Assembly: GCA_937897665.1 (NCBI GenBank)
Contig: CALCPB010000646.1
Location: forward strand, 1 to 6,059
DNA from: an uncultured Halomicronema sp.
GTDB taxonomy: Bacteria > Cyanobacteriota > Cyanobacteriia > Phormidesmidales > Phormidesmidaceae
DNA: 6,059 bases
Reading direction: 5' to 3'
The translations under genes were made by a program, and so were the position numbers. The notes beneath the pieces are model-generated. The model was not told the origin of the DNA. It was given only the letters and a program-made list of their open reading frames with translations, and searched no databases. Position 1 is the stretch's first letter; each line of letters starts with the position of its first letter. Below, one piece after another: positions 5,301 to 6,059 of the stretch.

Positions 5301-6059
5301 ATGCTGTCTAAAGCGTTAATCGCACTGAGTCTGTTCTCACTACTCGGAGAATCATCCGCCACCGCCTTTGAGCCGCTGGCGTGGCCATCCCTGGAGGCGA
5401 TCTCTGGTTGGCAATCGCCCTGGGTGTTAGCGACCAATTCGCCCGATCCTCTGGCCAAGGATATTGTGCGCAGCTACCTCACCACCCTGGCAGATCAGGG
5501 ATTCGCCGTCGAAGAGCAAGGCTTGTGGGTGCAAACGGGAGCCACCGCGATCGCCGTGCACCAGCCTTACCGACCCAGCTCTGCCGCTTCATTAACGAAG
5601 ATGGCAACAACGCTAGCCGCTTTAGAAACCTGGCCCATCAATCATCGGTTTGAAACCCAATTGGGCCACACTGGCACGGTAGAAAATGGCGTCATTAATG
5701 GCGATTTGGTTATTCAATGGTCTGGCGATCCGTATTTTGTGTGGGAAGAGGCGATCGCCCTGGGCAACACCCTCAACCAGCTCGGCATTCAACAGGTGAC
5801 CGGTAACCTTGTCATTTTGGGTGAGTTGGTGATGAATTTTGAGGCCGACTCCACCTTTTCGGGCGAGCTATTGCGTCAGGCACTTGATGTGAATCGCTGG
5901 TCTGACGAGGTCTACTACGTCCACAGCACCTTGCCACCAGACACCCCGCAGCCTGCTGTGGCGATCGCCGGTGAAATTTTTGTGCAGCCTAACGTAGCGA
6001 CTGGGGCCGGGGTGCAATGGCTCGTGCAGCATCAATCGCTGCCCCTAGTGCCGCTGCTC
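5301..6059 (+). CDS. dacB: D-alanyl-D-alanine carboxypeptidase, peptidase S13 (PBP4/DacB type), 3' end outside window
   Basis: The first 253 residues are present and the frame is still open at the window edge. Family S13 enzymes are periplasmic low-molecular-weight penicillin-binding proteins that trim the terminal D-Ala from peptidoglycan stem peptides and can cleave cross-links. Residues 1-22 form a signal peptide (K4, hydrophobic 5-15, Ala-Thr-Ala before F23). The serine motif is S97-L-T-K100 in SSAASLTKMATTLAAL, with S97 the expected nucleophile. GDLVIQWSGDPYF (134-146) and FVWEEAIALGNTLNQLGI (146-163) match the conserved region after it. The SxN and KTG motifs should lie beyond the window, because S13 proteins carry a long insert after SxxK. 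ATG 5301 is chosen because it gives a complete signal peptide; GTG 5286 is the only in-frame alternative before a TAG at 5268. There is no clear ribosome binding site. Confidence 0.9.
   Translation, partial: MLSKALIALSLFSLLGESSATAFEPLAWPSLEAISGWQSPWVLATNSPDPLAKDIVRSYLTTLADQGFAVEEQGLWVQTGATAIAVHQPYRPSSAASLTKMATTLAALETWPINHRFETQLGHTGTVENGVINGDLVIQWSGDPYFVWEEAIALGNTLNQLGIQQVTGNLVILGELVMNFEADSTFSGELLRQALDVNRWSDEVYYVHSTLPPDTPQPAVAIAGEIFVQPNVATGAGVQWLVQHQSLPLVPLL

Larger units (their letters stand above)
1170..5968. repeat. HIP1 octamers (GCGATCGC), at least ten copies
   Basis: Exact copies start at 1170, 1715, 2779, 3336, 3642, 4180, 5236, 5547, 5751 and 5961. Eight lie inside genes and two (2779, 5236) in intergenic DNA. 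None occurs in the first 1,169 bases. HIP1 is an abundant dispersed palindrome in many cyanobacterial genomes and is the main compositional evidence for the host group. In the carboxypeptidase gene all three copies are read in the same phase and encode Ala-Ile-Ala. Confidence 0.95.

Noticed and set aside
5381..5653. 90-codon plus-strand frame inside the carboxypeptidase gene
   Set aside because: The other plus-strand frame from 5301 contains a signal peptide, SLTK and GDPYF motifs and stays open to the window end; this frame is its out-of-phase shadow.
1..6059. CRISPR array, tRNA or insertion sequence
   Set aside because: No regularly spaced direct repeats, cloverleaf-like segments or transposase-like frames were seen.

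Overview
The window looks like chromosomal DNA from a cyanobacterium. The exact octamer GCGATCGC (HIP1) occurs at least ten times in about 6 kb, a density typical of many cyanobacterial genomes. The protein sequences also have a cyanobacterial character, especially the S13 carboxypeptidase at the right edge. Genus cannot be decided from the sequence. No transposase, integrase, tRNA, rRNA or CRISPR array was found.

Layout, left to right. Bases 1-281 hold no convincing gene: there is a possible C-terminal scrap of a gene entering from the left and a strong 14-bp imperfect hairpin (42-78). Bases 282-512 encode only the first 76 residues of a YpfJ-type neutral zinc metallopeptidase. The reading frame ends where the catalytic domain should begin, so this is called a truncated remnant. 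A large minus-strand gene (613-2469) encodes a multi-pass membrane glycosyltransferase of the GT39/PMT_2-like class. A 451-bp divergent intergenic region (2470-2920) carries a 17-bp operator-like palindrome and TTAA-containing direct repeats. It precedes a plus-strand gene (2921-4084) for a stand-alone CHAD-domain protein with a long lysine/arginine-rich tail. A minus-strand DUF362 gene (4128-4928) converges on it. A second divergent intergenic region (4929-5300) separates DUF362 from a plus-strand D-alanyl-D-alanine carboxypeptidase (peptidase S13, PBP4/DacB type), which starts at 5301 and is cut off by the window end.

The intact genes alternate in orientation (-, +, -, +), so none appears to be co-transcribed with another and no operon-encoded system is evident. 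Two genes act on or near the cell envelope (membrane glycosyltransferase, peptidoglycan carboxypeptidase). One is predicted to bind polyphosphate (CHAD), and one has no assigned biochemical role (DUF362). I do not see a new multi-gene system. The points most worth a second look are the truncated metallopeptidase, the CHAD protein with a histone-H1-like tail and possible Pho-box-like repeats upstream, the 17-bp palindrome, and the hairpin at the left end.
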